A DNA stretch of 8,257 nt from Gammaproteobacteria bacterium (GTDB taxonomy: Bacteria; Pseudomonadota; Gammaproteobacteria; S012-40), in NCBI GenBank assembly GCA_029864945.1, contig JAOTSL010000136.1, forward strand, positions 1 to 8,257, given 5' to 3'. The notes beneath the pieces were generated by a model. That model was not told the origin of the DNA. It saw only the letters and a list, made by a program, of their open reading frames with translations, and did no database searches. A program made the position numbers and the translations under genes. This document shows positions 1-6,122 of the stretch, one piece after another. The first letter of the stretch is position 1; each line of letters begins with the position of its first letter.

Positions 1-443
1 ATAACCTCAGATGTTTATTAGCTGTGCCGCCACCAGAACACTTGTCTAGCACCGCACAAACGAAGCGCGCAAGTATATGTGATGATGGTAATTTGGGCAA
101 GTATTAGTTTGTTAATGAATACCCTGGCTAAGTGTTCGGTCGCATTTTATCATAACTAATTGTATTTTATGATTTTATTCTGGCTGCGAGGGAGAGGCGA
201 TGTGGTGATATTTATCTGATTTGCTCCGGGATGTAACAATAATGTAGAATTTTCATTCGCGATGTTTCGGCGGCAGATAATAATAAAATGTTTTCGCCTA
301 AGCTAAGGGGTAACCCCCTGTAAAATAGAGAGAAACCACTTTTTTTTGTGTTTCCTGTCATGAGGGCCCTCAAGTAAGAGTTTGTCTGCTGCGCTTGTAA
401 CATCAAATATTTCAATATTTTGTTTAATTTTTAGGTTGTATAT
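1..443. other. Non-coding region upstream of the COX1-like gene
   Basis: No convincing gene is visible in this stretch. The only notable open frame, on the minus strand at 415-212, has no ribosome binding site and no recognisable family. Small symmetrical sequences are present: GGGG-taa-CCCC at 307-317 and a GC-rich palindrome at 361-372. A weak promoter-like pair, TTGCTC (221-226) and TAGAAT (245-250) with an 18-base spacer, could drive the gene at 444 but would leave a leader of about 190 bases. I found no FNR-type site (TTGAT-N4-ATCAA) and no tRNA-like structure by eye. The stretch may include the 3' flank of a gene lying outside the window. Confidence 0.5.
361..372. promoter_or_regulatory. 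12-base perfect palindrome TGAGGGCCCTCA
   Basis: TGAGGGCCCTCA is a perfect GC-rich palindrome in an AT-rich region, about 70 bases upstream of the start codon at 444. Its position would suit a regulator binding site for the downstream two-gene unit. A 12-base palindrome is expected about twice by chance in a window this size, so the call is tentative. Confidence 0.25.
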
Positions 444-956
444 ATGGCTTACCGTGAAGAAGAAAAACGATTATTAAAGTTTGTAGTCGCGTCAGCTGCT
501 TTTTTGTTTGTTGGAACGGTGCATGGAGTGTTGCAGGTAATGCGTCCTGTGCGTGCATATCTTGACTCTATTGGGAGCCCTTACGGCGGACCCGGGCATA
601 TGATTGACCCACTGGCTCATGCTCATATCAATGTGGTTGGCGGGGTGGTGTTGTTACTGATGGGTCTTTCATACTACCTGATTCCTCGTATTTCCAAGCA
701 AAAGCTATTTTCATATAAGTTGGTTGAGCATTCATTTTGGTGGACTAGTCTTGGGTTAATTGGTTTTTATTCAACATTACTGATCTTTGGTTTTTGGGAG
801 GGTGAATTACTGTTGGCGGGTGAGACGGAACGAATGGCCGAAGTTCATCATTATTATGGTCGTACAATTTCAATTGTTGCGACGATTATGGGTATTGGTT
901 TTTGGGTGTATTTCGCAAATGTATTTACAACCTATTATAAGGTTCGGACCAGATGA
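444..956 (+). CDS. Short haem-copper oxidase subunit I-like membrane protein (COX1/NorB-type fragment)
   Basis: This 170-residue protein has four predicted membrane helices, at roughly residues 12-32, 60-80, 97-118 and 138-162. Helix 2 begins with HAH (59-61) and ends with SYYLIP (76-81). That resembles the helix in CcoN/NorB subunit I that carries a low-spin haem histidine and ends in YYLVP. Further histidines are at 27, 52, 96, 135 and 136. Full subunit I proteins have 12 or more helices and six conserved histidines, so this cannot be a complete oxidase. I see it as a stand-alone small member of the superfamily, possibly a haem-binding membrane subunit; substrate and partners are unknown. 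The gene starts at ATG with only a weak upstream AGG. Its stop overlaps the next start (ATGA), so the two products are probably made together. The fold similarity is moderately sure; the function is not. Confidence 0.6.
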   Translation: MAYREEEKRLLKFVVASAAFLFVGTVHGVLQVMRPVRAYLDSIGSPYGGPGHMIDPLAHAHINVVGGVVLLLMGLSYYLIPRISKQKLFSYKLVEHSFWWTSLGLIGFYSTLLIFGFWEGELLLAGETERMAEVHHYYGRTISIVATIMGIGFWVYFANVFTTYYKVRTR

Positions 957-1537
957 CCGAAGAGCGTTGTCCTTGTCCTGAAGAATATCCTGACTGGAAC
1001 GAAGAAAGCGTAAATTTGAGTGGTTATTGCGTGCATGAGATGAAGATCCCTTGTTTTTTTCACATGCCGGTTTCTTATGATTTGTATGTGCATAAACAGG
1101 CCGAAAACATTCAGCATCTCGAGTTAAAAGAACGTTGGCCGGGTTTTGTATTGACGAAGACAGGGATGGTTGGCGGCAAGATACTGCGTATTTTGGAAGA
1201 CGCACAATCTCCTTCGCGGTTGGTGCACTATATTGCGGGTGATTTTTTGGTGATGGCTCAGTTGCATAACGGCGGAATTGGCACAACGCCAAAAGCAGCG
1301 CATAAAATGCAAATTGCCATGGTTGAAAAAGGCTGCATGCCGAAAGAGCTATATTTGGTACATTTGACGTGTGATGATTGTCGGGATAGAAAAGGCGGAG
1401 ACAAAGTGTTGATGCTTCGTCGCTACACGGCAAATAAACGGATACAGCAGAACATGGAAGAAGAAAGTCGTAAGGCTGTAGCAAAGGCGGCTAAAAAAGC
1501 ATCTGAAGATAGTGTGGTAGGCGTCGTGGATAAATAG
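953..1537 (+). CDS. Cys-rich soluble protein of unknown function, coupled to the COX1-like gene
   Basis: I do not recognise this family. The 194-residue product has no signal peptide or membrane helix. It has seven cysteines, including CxC at 6-8, C26, C34, C128 and a CDDC pair at 140-143, plus several histidines (28, 37, 47, 55, 92, 105, 117). This pattern fits metal or Fe-S binding or redox-active thiols, but that is inference. The last ~35 residues are a Lys/Glu/Ala-rich, probably helical and basic tail. The start codon overlaps the stop of the upstream membrane-protein gene as ATGA, the usual sign of translational coupling, so the two products probably share a process. A 204-residue open frame lies antisense to it (1484-870), but the coupled start and ordinary protein composition favour this strand. 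The call as a real gene is fairly sure; its role is open. Confidence 0.65.
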   Translation: MTEERCPCPEEYPDWNEESVNLSGYCVHEMKIPCFFHMPVSYDLYVHKQAENIQHLELKERWPGFVLTKTGMVGGKILRILEDAQSPSRLVHYIAGDFLVMAQLHNGGIGTTPKAAHKMQIAMVEKGCMPKELYLVHLTCDDCRDRKGGDKVLMLRRYTANKRIQQNMEEESRKAVAKAAKKASEDSVVGVVDK

Positions 1538-1542
1538 GAGCT

Positions 1543-1582
1543 GCAGCTAAGTTATAAACTATATAGTGTTTATTATAGCTGC
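1543..1582 (+). terminator. Hairpin after the COX1-like operon, candidate terminator
   Basis: GCAGCTA (1543-1549) pairs with TAGCTGC (1576-1582), and inside it ATAAAC (1554-1559) pairs with GTTTAT (1568-1573), giving a two-part stem starting six bases after the stop codon at 1537. Downstream on the plus strand is the only moderately T-rich run acttctttt. It could end the two-gene transcript or protect its 3' end. It is not a textbook intrinsic terminator. Confidence 0.4.
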
Positions 1583-1613
1583 AATACTTCTTTTAGGAAA
1601 AAGTCTTAGCTCT

Positions 1614-1633
1614 CTAGCCGTAAGCGCGGCTAG
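1614..1633 (-). terminator. Hairpin downstream of rhlB, weak terminator candidate
   Basis: CTAGCCG (1614-1620) and CGGCTAG (1627-1633) form a perfect 7-bp stem with a 6-base loop, about 57 bases past the rhlB stop on the minus strand. Continuing on the minus strand, a short T run (ACTTTTTCC) follows about ten bases later, too far for a classic intrinsic terminator. It lies in the junction between two convergent genes, where 3'-end structures are expected. Confidence 0.3.
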
Positions 1634-1689
1634 TGCGCTTTAAGTTCGGCCTCACGAGTGCGTTGGTATAACAATTTTCTTAATGTGTT

Positions 1690-2949
1690 TTATCGGCGCC
1701 TACTTTGAGTTTGTCTTTGTTTATTTCTGTCATTTCCCTGCTTATTTCGTGAAGTGTTTTTCTTGCGCTCTATAGGAACGGCAGGTGCTACTTCGGCAAT
1801 CAAGTCCTCAGTTACTGGTAGCGTGAGCATTTTTGTTTCTGTAAATTCTTCAATTGACGGCTGATAAAAGGCATAACTCTCGCAGATAAAGTTGATCGCG
1901 TGACCGCTGCTACCTATTCGTCCGGTCCTCCCTATGCGATGAACGTAATCTTCAGGATCCTGGGGAAGGTCATAATTAAATACGTGAGATACTTCGTCGA
2001 TGTGAAGGCCTCTTGCAGCCACATCCGTGGCAACTAGCACTGGAAACTTACCTGCACCAAACTCTTTAACTAGGGATTCGCGACGTTTTTGCGGTACATC
2101 GCCTGATAACAAAGCTGCTGAGATGCCGTTACCCTGTAAAAATGCAGTGACTTTTTCTGCGGTCACTTTCATATTTGTAAAAACGATAGAGCGAGTAGGC
2201 GCTTCTTTTTTAATCAATCCGATAAGCAAAGCGATTTTTTCGTTGTTAGCAACAAAGTAGCCAATCTGTTCAATTTTGCTTTCTGACTTTTTTGTTTCAA
2301 CACTGATCAGCTCGGGGTCGTTCATTAGTTCGTAGGCGAACTCCTGAACTTGAAAATTAATAGTTGCTGAGAAAAGCAAGTTCAAGCGATTTTCTGGTTC
2401 TGGTAATCGTTTAAGTAAGTATCTAACGTCTTTGATAAACCCCATGTCCAGCATTCGGTCTGCCTCATCGAGCACCATGACTTGAAATGATTTGAGGTTG
2501 ATTAGCTTTTGTTTTGAAAAATCGATGACTCGGCCAACGGTGCCGATTAAAATATCATGGTTTTCTGTTAGGCGTTGTTTTTGTTTCTCATAATCTGCGC
2601 CACCATAAACCACTACTGATTTGAGGTCGGTGTATTTAATAAGTGTTTCGCATTCTTTTTGAATTTGAATAGCGAGCTCTCGTGTGGGGGATAGAATAAG
2701 GGCCTTGGCTGATTTGTCTGTTCGAGAAAGTAGGTTGATTATGGCGGCTATGAGAAATGTGGCTGTTTTGCCTGTGCCTGTATCCGCTTTGCCAATTATA
2801 TTGCGGTTATCCAGAATAGCGGGCAAACTTTTTGCTTGGATAGGTGTGCAGTGAGTGTACCCTAGGTCTGAAATTGCAGACTGTAATGCCTCGGGTAAAG
2901 GGAAGTCGGTAAACTTTGCGTCTGTTAAGTGCCTGTTTTTATCATTCAT
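1690..2949 (-). CDS. rhlB: ATP-dependent DEAD-box RNA helicase RhlB
   Basis: RhlB unwinds RNA and, in E. coli, works inside the RNase E degradosome in mRNA decay. This 419-residue protein matches the E. coli family in length and layout. It has the Q-motif region (13-38, ending CTPIQ), Walker A ADTGTGKT (55-62), PTREL (88-92), DEAD (161-164), SAT (194-196), ATDVAARGLHI (307-317) and HRIGRTGR (337-344). RhlB-like signatures are the N-terminal HLTDAKFTDF, the stretch DILIGTVGR around 132-140, and GFIKDVR at 170-176. The tail after about residue 394 is very basic and Arg/Lys/Gln-rich, as in RhlB, and probably binds RNA. The gene is divergent from trxA, the same neighbour as in E. coli, which supports RhlB over RhlE or SrmB. 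The chosen ATG is the first in frame after a credible promoter; no strong Shine-Dalgarno sequence precedes it. Confidence 0.93.
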   Translation of the reverse strand: MNDKNRHLTDAKFTDFPLPEALQSAISDLGYTHCTPIQAKSLPAILDNRNIIGKADTGTGKTATFLIAAIINLLSRTDKSAKALILSPTRELAIQIQKECETLIKYTDLKSVVVYGGADYEKQKQRLTENHDILIGTVGRVIDFSKQKLINLKSFQVMVLDEADRMLDMGFIKDVRYLLKRLPEPENRLNLLFSATINFQVQEFAYELMNDPELISVETKKSESKIEQIGYFVANNEKIALLIGLIKKEAPTRSIVFTNMKVTAEKVTAFLQGNGISAALLSGDVPQKRRESLVKEFGAGKFPVLVATDVAARGLHIDEVSHVFNYDLPQDPEDYVHRIGRTGRIGSSGHAINFICESYAFYQPSIEEFTETKMLTLPVTEDLIAEVAPAVPIERKKNTSRNKQGNDRNKQRQTQSRRR

Positions 2950-2986
2950 ATAATTATTTTATGTTATTTAGTGACCAGGGAGATGC

Positions 2987-3015
2987 ATTATTACTGCTGA
3001 GAGGATAATTAACAA
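2987..3015 (-). promoter_or_regulatory. Candidate sigma70 promoter for rhlB
   Basis: Read on the minus strand, TTGTTA (3015-3010) and AATAAT (2992-2987) are separated by exactly 17 bases. Transcription would start near 2980, about 30 bases before the rhlB ATG. The -35 box lies just upstream of the plus-strand TATAAT at 3025, so the two divergent promoters are closely interleaved. Confidence 0.5.
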
Positions 3016-3024
3016 TTTTTTTAG

Positions 3025-3030
3025 TATAAT
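3025..3030 (+). promoter_or_regulatory. Candidate -10 box for trxA
   Basis: A perfect TATAAT preceded by a T-rich stretch faces trxA. No good -35 box is seen at 17 bases (the position holds AGGATA), so the promoter may depend on an activator or be weak. Starting near 3037, the trxA transcript would carry an untranslated leader of about 170 bases. The leader contains a small hairpin, GGTAT-tcctg-ATACC (3162-3176), shortly before the ribosome binding site. Confidence 0.4.
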
Positions 3031-3210
3031 GAATTGCGTTTTTTATCGCTTATAGGTACATTCGACAATTATCCCGCTCTATTCACCAGCTGTACTTTTT
3101 GTACTTTGATCTCTAATTTCTGTTTTGTTGGTGATTTTAGTGCTCATAAGCTCGTGAAGTTGGTATTCCTGATACCCTCGGCGTCATTATTAATTTGGAG
3201 GCAGTTTATT

Positions 3211-3537
3211 GTGAGTGATCGTATAGTCTATTTGACCGATGATACTTTTGAGGCAGAAGTGTTAAATAGTGAAGGCCCTGTTCTGGTCGATTATTGGGCG
3301 GAGTGGTGTGGTCCTTGTAAAATGATCGCCCCTATTTTGGATGAAATTGCATCTGAATATGATGGCAAAGTTAAAGTTGCAAAGCTTAATATAGACGAAA
3401 ATCCTAATACGCCGCCAAAATATGGTATTCGTGGGATTCCAACTTTAATGCTTTTTAAAGGTGGAAACGTAGAAGCGACTAAAGTGGGTGCTGTATCTAA
3501 GTCTCAGTTAACCGCATTTATTGATAGTAATCTTTGA
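3211..3537 (+). CDS. trxA: Thioredoxin 1
   Basis: Thioredoxin reduces disulfides in cytoplasmic proteins such as ribonucleotide reductase and is recharged by thioredoxin reductase. The product is 108 residues, the normal size, with the active site WCGPCK (C33, C36), the buried Asp27 and the cis-proline in GIPT (P77). It matches E. coli TrxA nearly throughout (the MSD start, AEWCGPCKMIAPILDEIA, KYGIRGIPT). The start is GTG at 3211, placed by the ribosome binding site GGAGG (3197-3201) nine bases upstream and by alignment with the family N-terminus. The frame stays open upstream to a TTG at 3034, but those extra 59 codons look unrelated to thioredoxin and have no ribosome binding site. It lies between rhlB and rho, the classic gammaproteobacterial arrangement. 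Confidence 0.96.
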   Translation: MSDRIVYLTDDTFEAEVLNSEGPVLVDYWAEWCGPCKMIAPILDEIASEYDGKVKVAKLNIDENPNTPPKYGIRGIPTLMLFKGGNVEATKVGAVSKSQLTAFIDSNL

Positions 3538-3582
3538 TTGCGATTGACTGCCGATAATAAATAGGTTGAATTTTCTCGAGTT

Positions 3583-3650
3583 GCGTACTACTCTTTAACA
3601 CGCAAGCAATTAGTGGTTTAATTCACTCAATTGGAGTAAAGAGTAGACGC
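3583..3650. other. Long imperfect stem-loop between trxA and rho
   Basis: GCGT (3583-3586) pairs with ACGC (3647-3650), and after one bulged A, CTACTCTTTA (3588-3597) pairs perfectly with TAAAGAGTAG (3637-3646). The 39-base interior holds a second stem, CAATT-AGTG against CACT-c-AATTG. No T run follows on either strand, so it is not an ordinary intrinsic terminator. It could protect the 3' end of the trxA message, form part of a rho leader, or be a mobile palindromic unit. In E. coli rho is autoregulated through its leader, which makes the position suggestive only. Confidence 0.5.
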
Positions 3651-3780
3651 AGCTTGATTTAAATGTTAGCGTTAGATAAAGCACTTCTTAGCACCATCTG
3701 AAAAATAAAGACAGACTCTCCAAATTCTCAATCAAAAAAACCTTGTAGTTCGTTCTGAGCAATTTGGCTCGGCAACTTAC

Positions 3781-3786
3781 TATACT
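3781..3786 (+). promoter_or_regulatory. Possible -10 box for rho
   Basis: TATACT lies 37 bases before the rho ATG, so transcription would begin near 3793 with a leader of roughly 30 bases. No matching -35 box is visible at the usual distance. Rho may equally be read through from trxA. Confidence 0.25.
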
Positions 3787-3823
3787 CAATCATTAATCAA
3801 CTCAAAACCACTTACTATTAACT

Positions 3824-5080
3824 ATGAATTTAACCGATCTAAAGAAAAAACCCGCAACTGAACTAGTAGAGCTCGCCCAGACAATGGGTTTGGACAATGT
3901 AGCAAGAGCAAGAAAGCAAGATCTCGTTTTTAGCATACTTAAAGCACACGCCAAGAAAGGTGAAGATATTCATGGTGATGGTGTGCTTGAGATATTGCAG
4001 GACGGATTCGGTTTTTTGCGTTCAGCAGATTGCTCGTATCTAGCTGGTCCCGATGATATTTATGTCTCACCAAGTCAAATACGTCGATTTGGATTAAGAA
4101 CTGGTGACACAGTTGCCGGTAAAATACGTCCACCTAAAGATGGTGAGCGTTATTTTGCGCTGCTCAAAGTGAGAGAAATTAACTTTGAACATCCTGATAA
4201 CGCCCGAAATAAAGTGGCTTTTGAAAATCTGACTCCACTTTTTGCTAATGACCGGCTGCAAATGGGCATTGGCAATGGCAGTACTGAAGATTTGACTGCG
4301 CGCGTCATTGATATGGTGTCACCGATTGGTAAAGGGCAGCGTGGATTGGTGGTGTCTCCACCTAAAGCCGGTAAGACTATGATGCTGCAGAATCTTGCGC
4401 ATTCCATTACGGCGAATCATCCAGAATGTATTTTAATAGTGCTGCTAATTGACGAGCGTCCGGAAGAAGTAACAGAAATGTCACGTTCGGTTATTGGAGA
4501 AGTTGTTTCCAGTACCTTCGATGAGCCTGCTTCACGTCATGTGCAAGTAGCAGAAATGGTTATCGAAAAAGCGAAACGTCTCGTAGAACATAAAAAAGAT
4601 GTCGTTATTTTACTTGACTCAATAACTCGCTTGGCTCGTGCTTATAACACGGTCATTCCTTCGTCAGGAAAGGTGTTAACTGGTGGTGTTGACGCAAACG
4701 CATTGCAACGTCCAAAGCGCTTTTTTGGTGCCGCGCGAAATGTTGAAGAGGGTGGAAGTTTAACAATTCTTGCTACTGCACTTGTTGACACGGGCTCTCG
4801 AATGGATGAAGTTATATTCGAGGAGTTTAAGGGTACAGGTAATATGGAGTTACACCTGGATCGTAAGGTTGCCGAAAAAAGAATTTACCCTGCAATCAAC
4901 GTTAATCGCTCCGGTACCCGTCGTGAGGAATTGATTACCACGCCTGATGAGTTACAAAAAATGTGGATTTTGCGTAAAATTTTACACCCAATGGATGAAT
5001 TGCAAGCCGTAGAATTTTTGTTGGATCGACTGAAAGACACAAAAACGAATGAAGAATTTTTTAATTCTATGAAGCGTTAA
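3824..5080 (+). CDS. rho: Transcription termination factor Rho
   Basis: Rho is a hexameric RNA-dependent ATPase that loads on C-rich untranslated RNA and dislodges RNA polymerase. At 418 residues it matches the 419-residue E. coli protein nearly residue for residue. In order it has the N-terminal helical Rho_N domain (about 1-45), the cold-shock-like primary RNA site with GFGFLR (61-66), Walker A SPPKAGKT (178-185), catalytic E211, Walker B VILLD (261-265), the Q-loop (about 278-290), the R-loop around K326-G337 and the arginine finger R366. The residues that contact bicyclomycin in E. coli (P180, K184, D265, S266, R269, T323, K336, G337) all appear conserved. There is no N-terminal insertion of the kind seen in high-GC bacteria. 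The ATG is not preceded by a good Shine-Dalgarno sequence, but protein alignment fixes it. Confidence 0.97.
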   Translation: MNLTDLKKKPATELVELAQTMGLDNVARARKQDLVFSILKAHAKKGEDIHGDGVLEILQDGFGFLRSADCSYLAGPDDIYVSPSQIRRFGLRTGDTVAGKIRPPKDGERYFALLKVREINFEHPDNARNKVAFENLTPLFANDRLQMGIGNGSTEDLTARVIDMVSPIGKGQRGLVVSPPKAGKTMMLQNLAHSITANHPECILIVLLIDERPEEVTEMSRSVIGEVVSSTFDEPASRHVQVAEMVIEKAKRLVEHKKDVVILLDSITRLARAYNTVIPSSGKVLTGGVDANALQRPKRFFGAARNVEEGGSLTILATALVDTGSRMDEVIFEEFKGTGNMELHLDRKVAEKRIYPAINVNRSGTRREELITTPDELQKMWILRKILHPMDELQAVEFLLDRLKDTKTNEEFFNSMKR

Positions 5081-5100
5081 TTACCTTTCAGAAAATATAT

Positions 5101-5124
5101 GGAGGCGACTTATTTGTCGTCTCC
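5101..5124 (+). terminator. Hairpin terminator after rho
   Basis: GGAGGCGAC (5101-5109) pairs with GTCGTCTCC (5116-5124) through one G-T wobble, giving a 9-bp stem with loop TTATTT, 20 bases after the rho stop. The following AATGTTTCTT is only moderately T-rich, so termination may be incomplete and rsmE could receive some read-through. Confidence 0.6.
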
Positions 5125-5176
5125 AATGTTTCTTAAGCATTCCTCTCGAACCTTCTTTATTAAGCGTACCTAATCC

Positions 5177-5914
5177 ATGCGTCAATTACGTTTCTACATT
5201 CCTTTTCTTCTCAGTATAGATCAACAATATAAACTTCCGGAAAATATTGCCCGTCATATGGTGCGCGTACTTCGCCTAACTGAGGGTGATGAAGTGGTTT
5301 TATTTAATGGTGATAACAATGAGTACTCGGCCAGGCTAATCGAAGTGTCGAAGAAAAGTGTTAGTGTTTCTGTTGTGAGTAAAGTGATGGTAAATAGAGA
5401 ATCTAAACTTACGACTCATTTGATTCAGTCGCTTTCGAAAGGCGATAAAATGGAAACAACGATTCAAAAAGTGGTGGAGCTTGGTATTAGCGTGATATCT
5501 CCGGTAAATAGCGAGCGGAGTAATGTCAGTTTGTCCGGCGAAAGGCTGGAGAAGAAAACGCTGCATTGGAAGGGGGTGATTCAGTCTGCTTGCGAGCAGA
5601 CGGGAAGGAATAAAATACCTGAATTACACCCGTTATCTGCTTTAAGGGGCACTTTAGATGCTTATAGGGAAAACCTGGCCCTAAAACTGCTCTTAAGTCC
5701 GCATGCTCAGTCTTGTTTGGCCGAAATTAAGGATTCCCCCCAAAATGTAATTATTTTAGTGGGCCCTGAAGGCGGCTTATCTGAGGCGGAGATTGCTTAT
5801 GCCTTGGATTGTGGTTTTGTTGCGACTAAGGCTGGGCCGAGAGTTATGCGAACGGAAACAGCAGGGCCCGCCATATTGTCTATTGTACAAATGCTTTGGG
5901 GGGATCTGGGTTAG
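5177..5914 (+). CDS. rsmE: 16S rRNA (uracil(1498)-N3)-methyltransferase
   Basis: RsmE uses S-adenosylmethionine to methylate N3 of U1498 in 16S rRNA within the small ribosomal subunit. The 245-residue product has the usual family length and two-part layout. An N-terminal PUA-like RNA-binding domain (about 1-70) contains the typical HMVRVLRLTEGDEV stretch (27-40). A SPOUT methyltransferase domain with a C-terminal knot follows, with QSLSKGDKMETTIQKVVELG (84-103), GPEGGLSEAE (196-205) and the signature RVMRTETAGPA (222-232). The ATG at 5177 gives the standard N-terminus (MRQLRFYIP), though no good Shine-Dalgarno sequence is seen. It lies 96 bases after rho, beyond the rho hairpin, so it probably depends partly on read-through or on an unseen promoter. 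Confidence 0.94.
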   Translation: MRQLRFYIPFLLSIDQQYKLPENIARHMVRVLRLTEGDEVVLFNGDNNEYSARLIEVSKKSVSVSVVSKVMVNRESKLTTHLIQSLSKGDKMETTIQKVVELGISVISPVNSERSNVSLSGERLEKKTLHWKGVIQSACEQTGRNKIPELHPLSALRGTLDAYRENLALKLLLSPHAQSCLAEIKDSPQNVIILVGPEGGLSEAEIAYALDCGFVATKAGPRVMRTETAGPAILSIVQMLWGDLG

Positions 5915-5952
5915 TTTTTTGTTAGTGTAAACAATTGATTAAGTTGTTTTAC

Positions 5953-5971
5953 CTAAAAAAATGGTTTTTAG
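5953..5971 (+). terminator. AT-rich hairpin after rsmE, weak terminator candidate
   Basis: CTAAAAA (5953-5959) and TTTTTAG (5965-5971) form a perfect but weak 7-bp stem around AATGG. Just upstream GTAAACAATT and AGTTGTTTTAC (about 5926-5951) can form a second stem with one bulged T. Neither has a GC-rich stem followed by a T run, so the rsmE transcript end is uncertain. Confidence 0.25.
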
Positions 5972-6016
5972 TATGGCGGTTACTGTGATTTGCCGTATAT
6001 TTTTTGTAGTTTTTAG

Positions 6017-6045
6017 TTGCAACTTAACCAACACTGGTATATATA
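6017..6045 (+). promoter_or_regulatory. Promoter of the iscR-iscU unit
   Basis: TTGCAA (6017-6022) and TATATA (6040-6045) are spaced by 17 bases. The overlapping hexamer at 6038-6043 also has an extended -10 TGG in front. Transcription would start near 6050, at the edge of the IscR-like operator that follows, leaving a leader of about 70 bases before the GTG at 6123. Confidence 0.55.
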
Positions 6046-6052
6046 TTAAGTA

Positions 6053-6077
6053 ATACTTGATTACTTTACTTGGTTAT
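6053..6077 (+). promoter_or_regulatory. Type 1-like IscR operator
   Basis: The 25-base site has half-sites ATACTTGATTA and ACTTGGTTAT around a central CTTT. Against the E. coli type 1 IscR consensus as I recall it (ATASYYGACTR, four-base centre, AGTCRRSTAT) I count 20 of 25 agreeing positions. It lies just downstream of the -10 box, where a bound repressor would block transcription start or escape. An overlapping shorter inverted repeat, AAGTAAT-acttg-ATTACTT (6048-6066), is an alternative reading for another Rrf2-type regulator. Type 1 sites are read by cluster-loaded IscR, which conflicts with the regulator encoded next door. Confidence 0.55.
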
Positions 6078-6122
6078 AGGGTGTCCATGAATATGGGTGC
6101 CAAGACAAAGGAGACGTTAATT

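Noticed and set aside
5..12. CCTCAGAT shared between the left end of the window and the palindromic element at 8158
   Set aside because: The match is only eight bases and the following sequence diverges, so it is not evidence for a second copy of the element.
212..415. A 67-codon minus-strand open frame in the left non-coding region
   Set aside because: It has no ribosome binding site, no recognisable domain, and covers the likely regulatory region of the gene at 444.
870..1484. A 204-codon open frame on the minus strand antisense to the Cys-rich gene
   Set aside because: It overlaps two plus-strand genes joined by an ATGA overlap, its composition (Cys-, Ser-, Pro-rich low-order sequence) looks like an antisense shadow, and no family is recognised.
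3034..3210. In-frame N-terminal extension of thioredoxin from a TTG codon
   Set aside because: The extension resembles no signal peptide or domain of the family, while the GTG at 3211 has a strong GGAGG and gives the exact family N-terminus.
3663..3701. A 12-residue open frame that could be a rho leader peptide
   Set aside because: It has no ribosome binding site, no regulatory codon run, and such short frames are common by chance.
6057..6122. In-frame N-terminal extension of the IscR-like gene from a TTG codon
   Set aside because: It would place the start inside the operator and next to the transcription start. The GTG at 6123 has AAGGAG and aligns with the IscR N-terminus.
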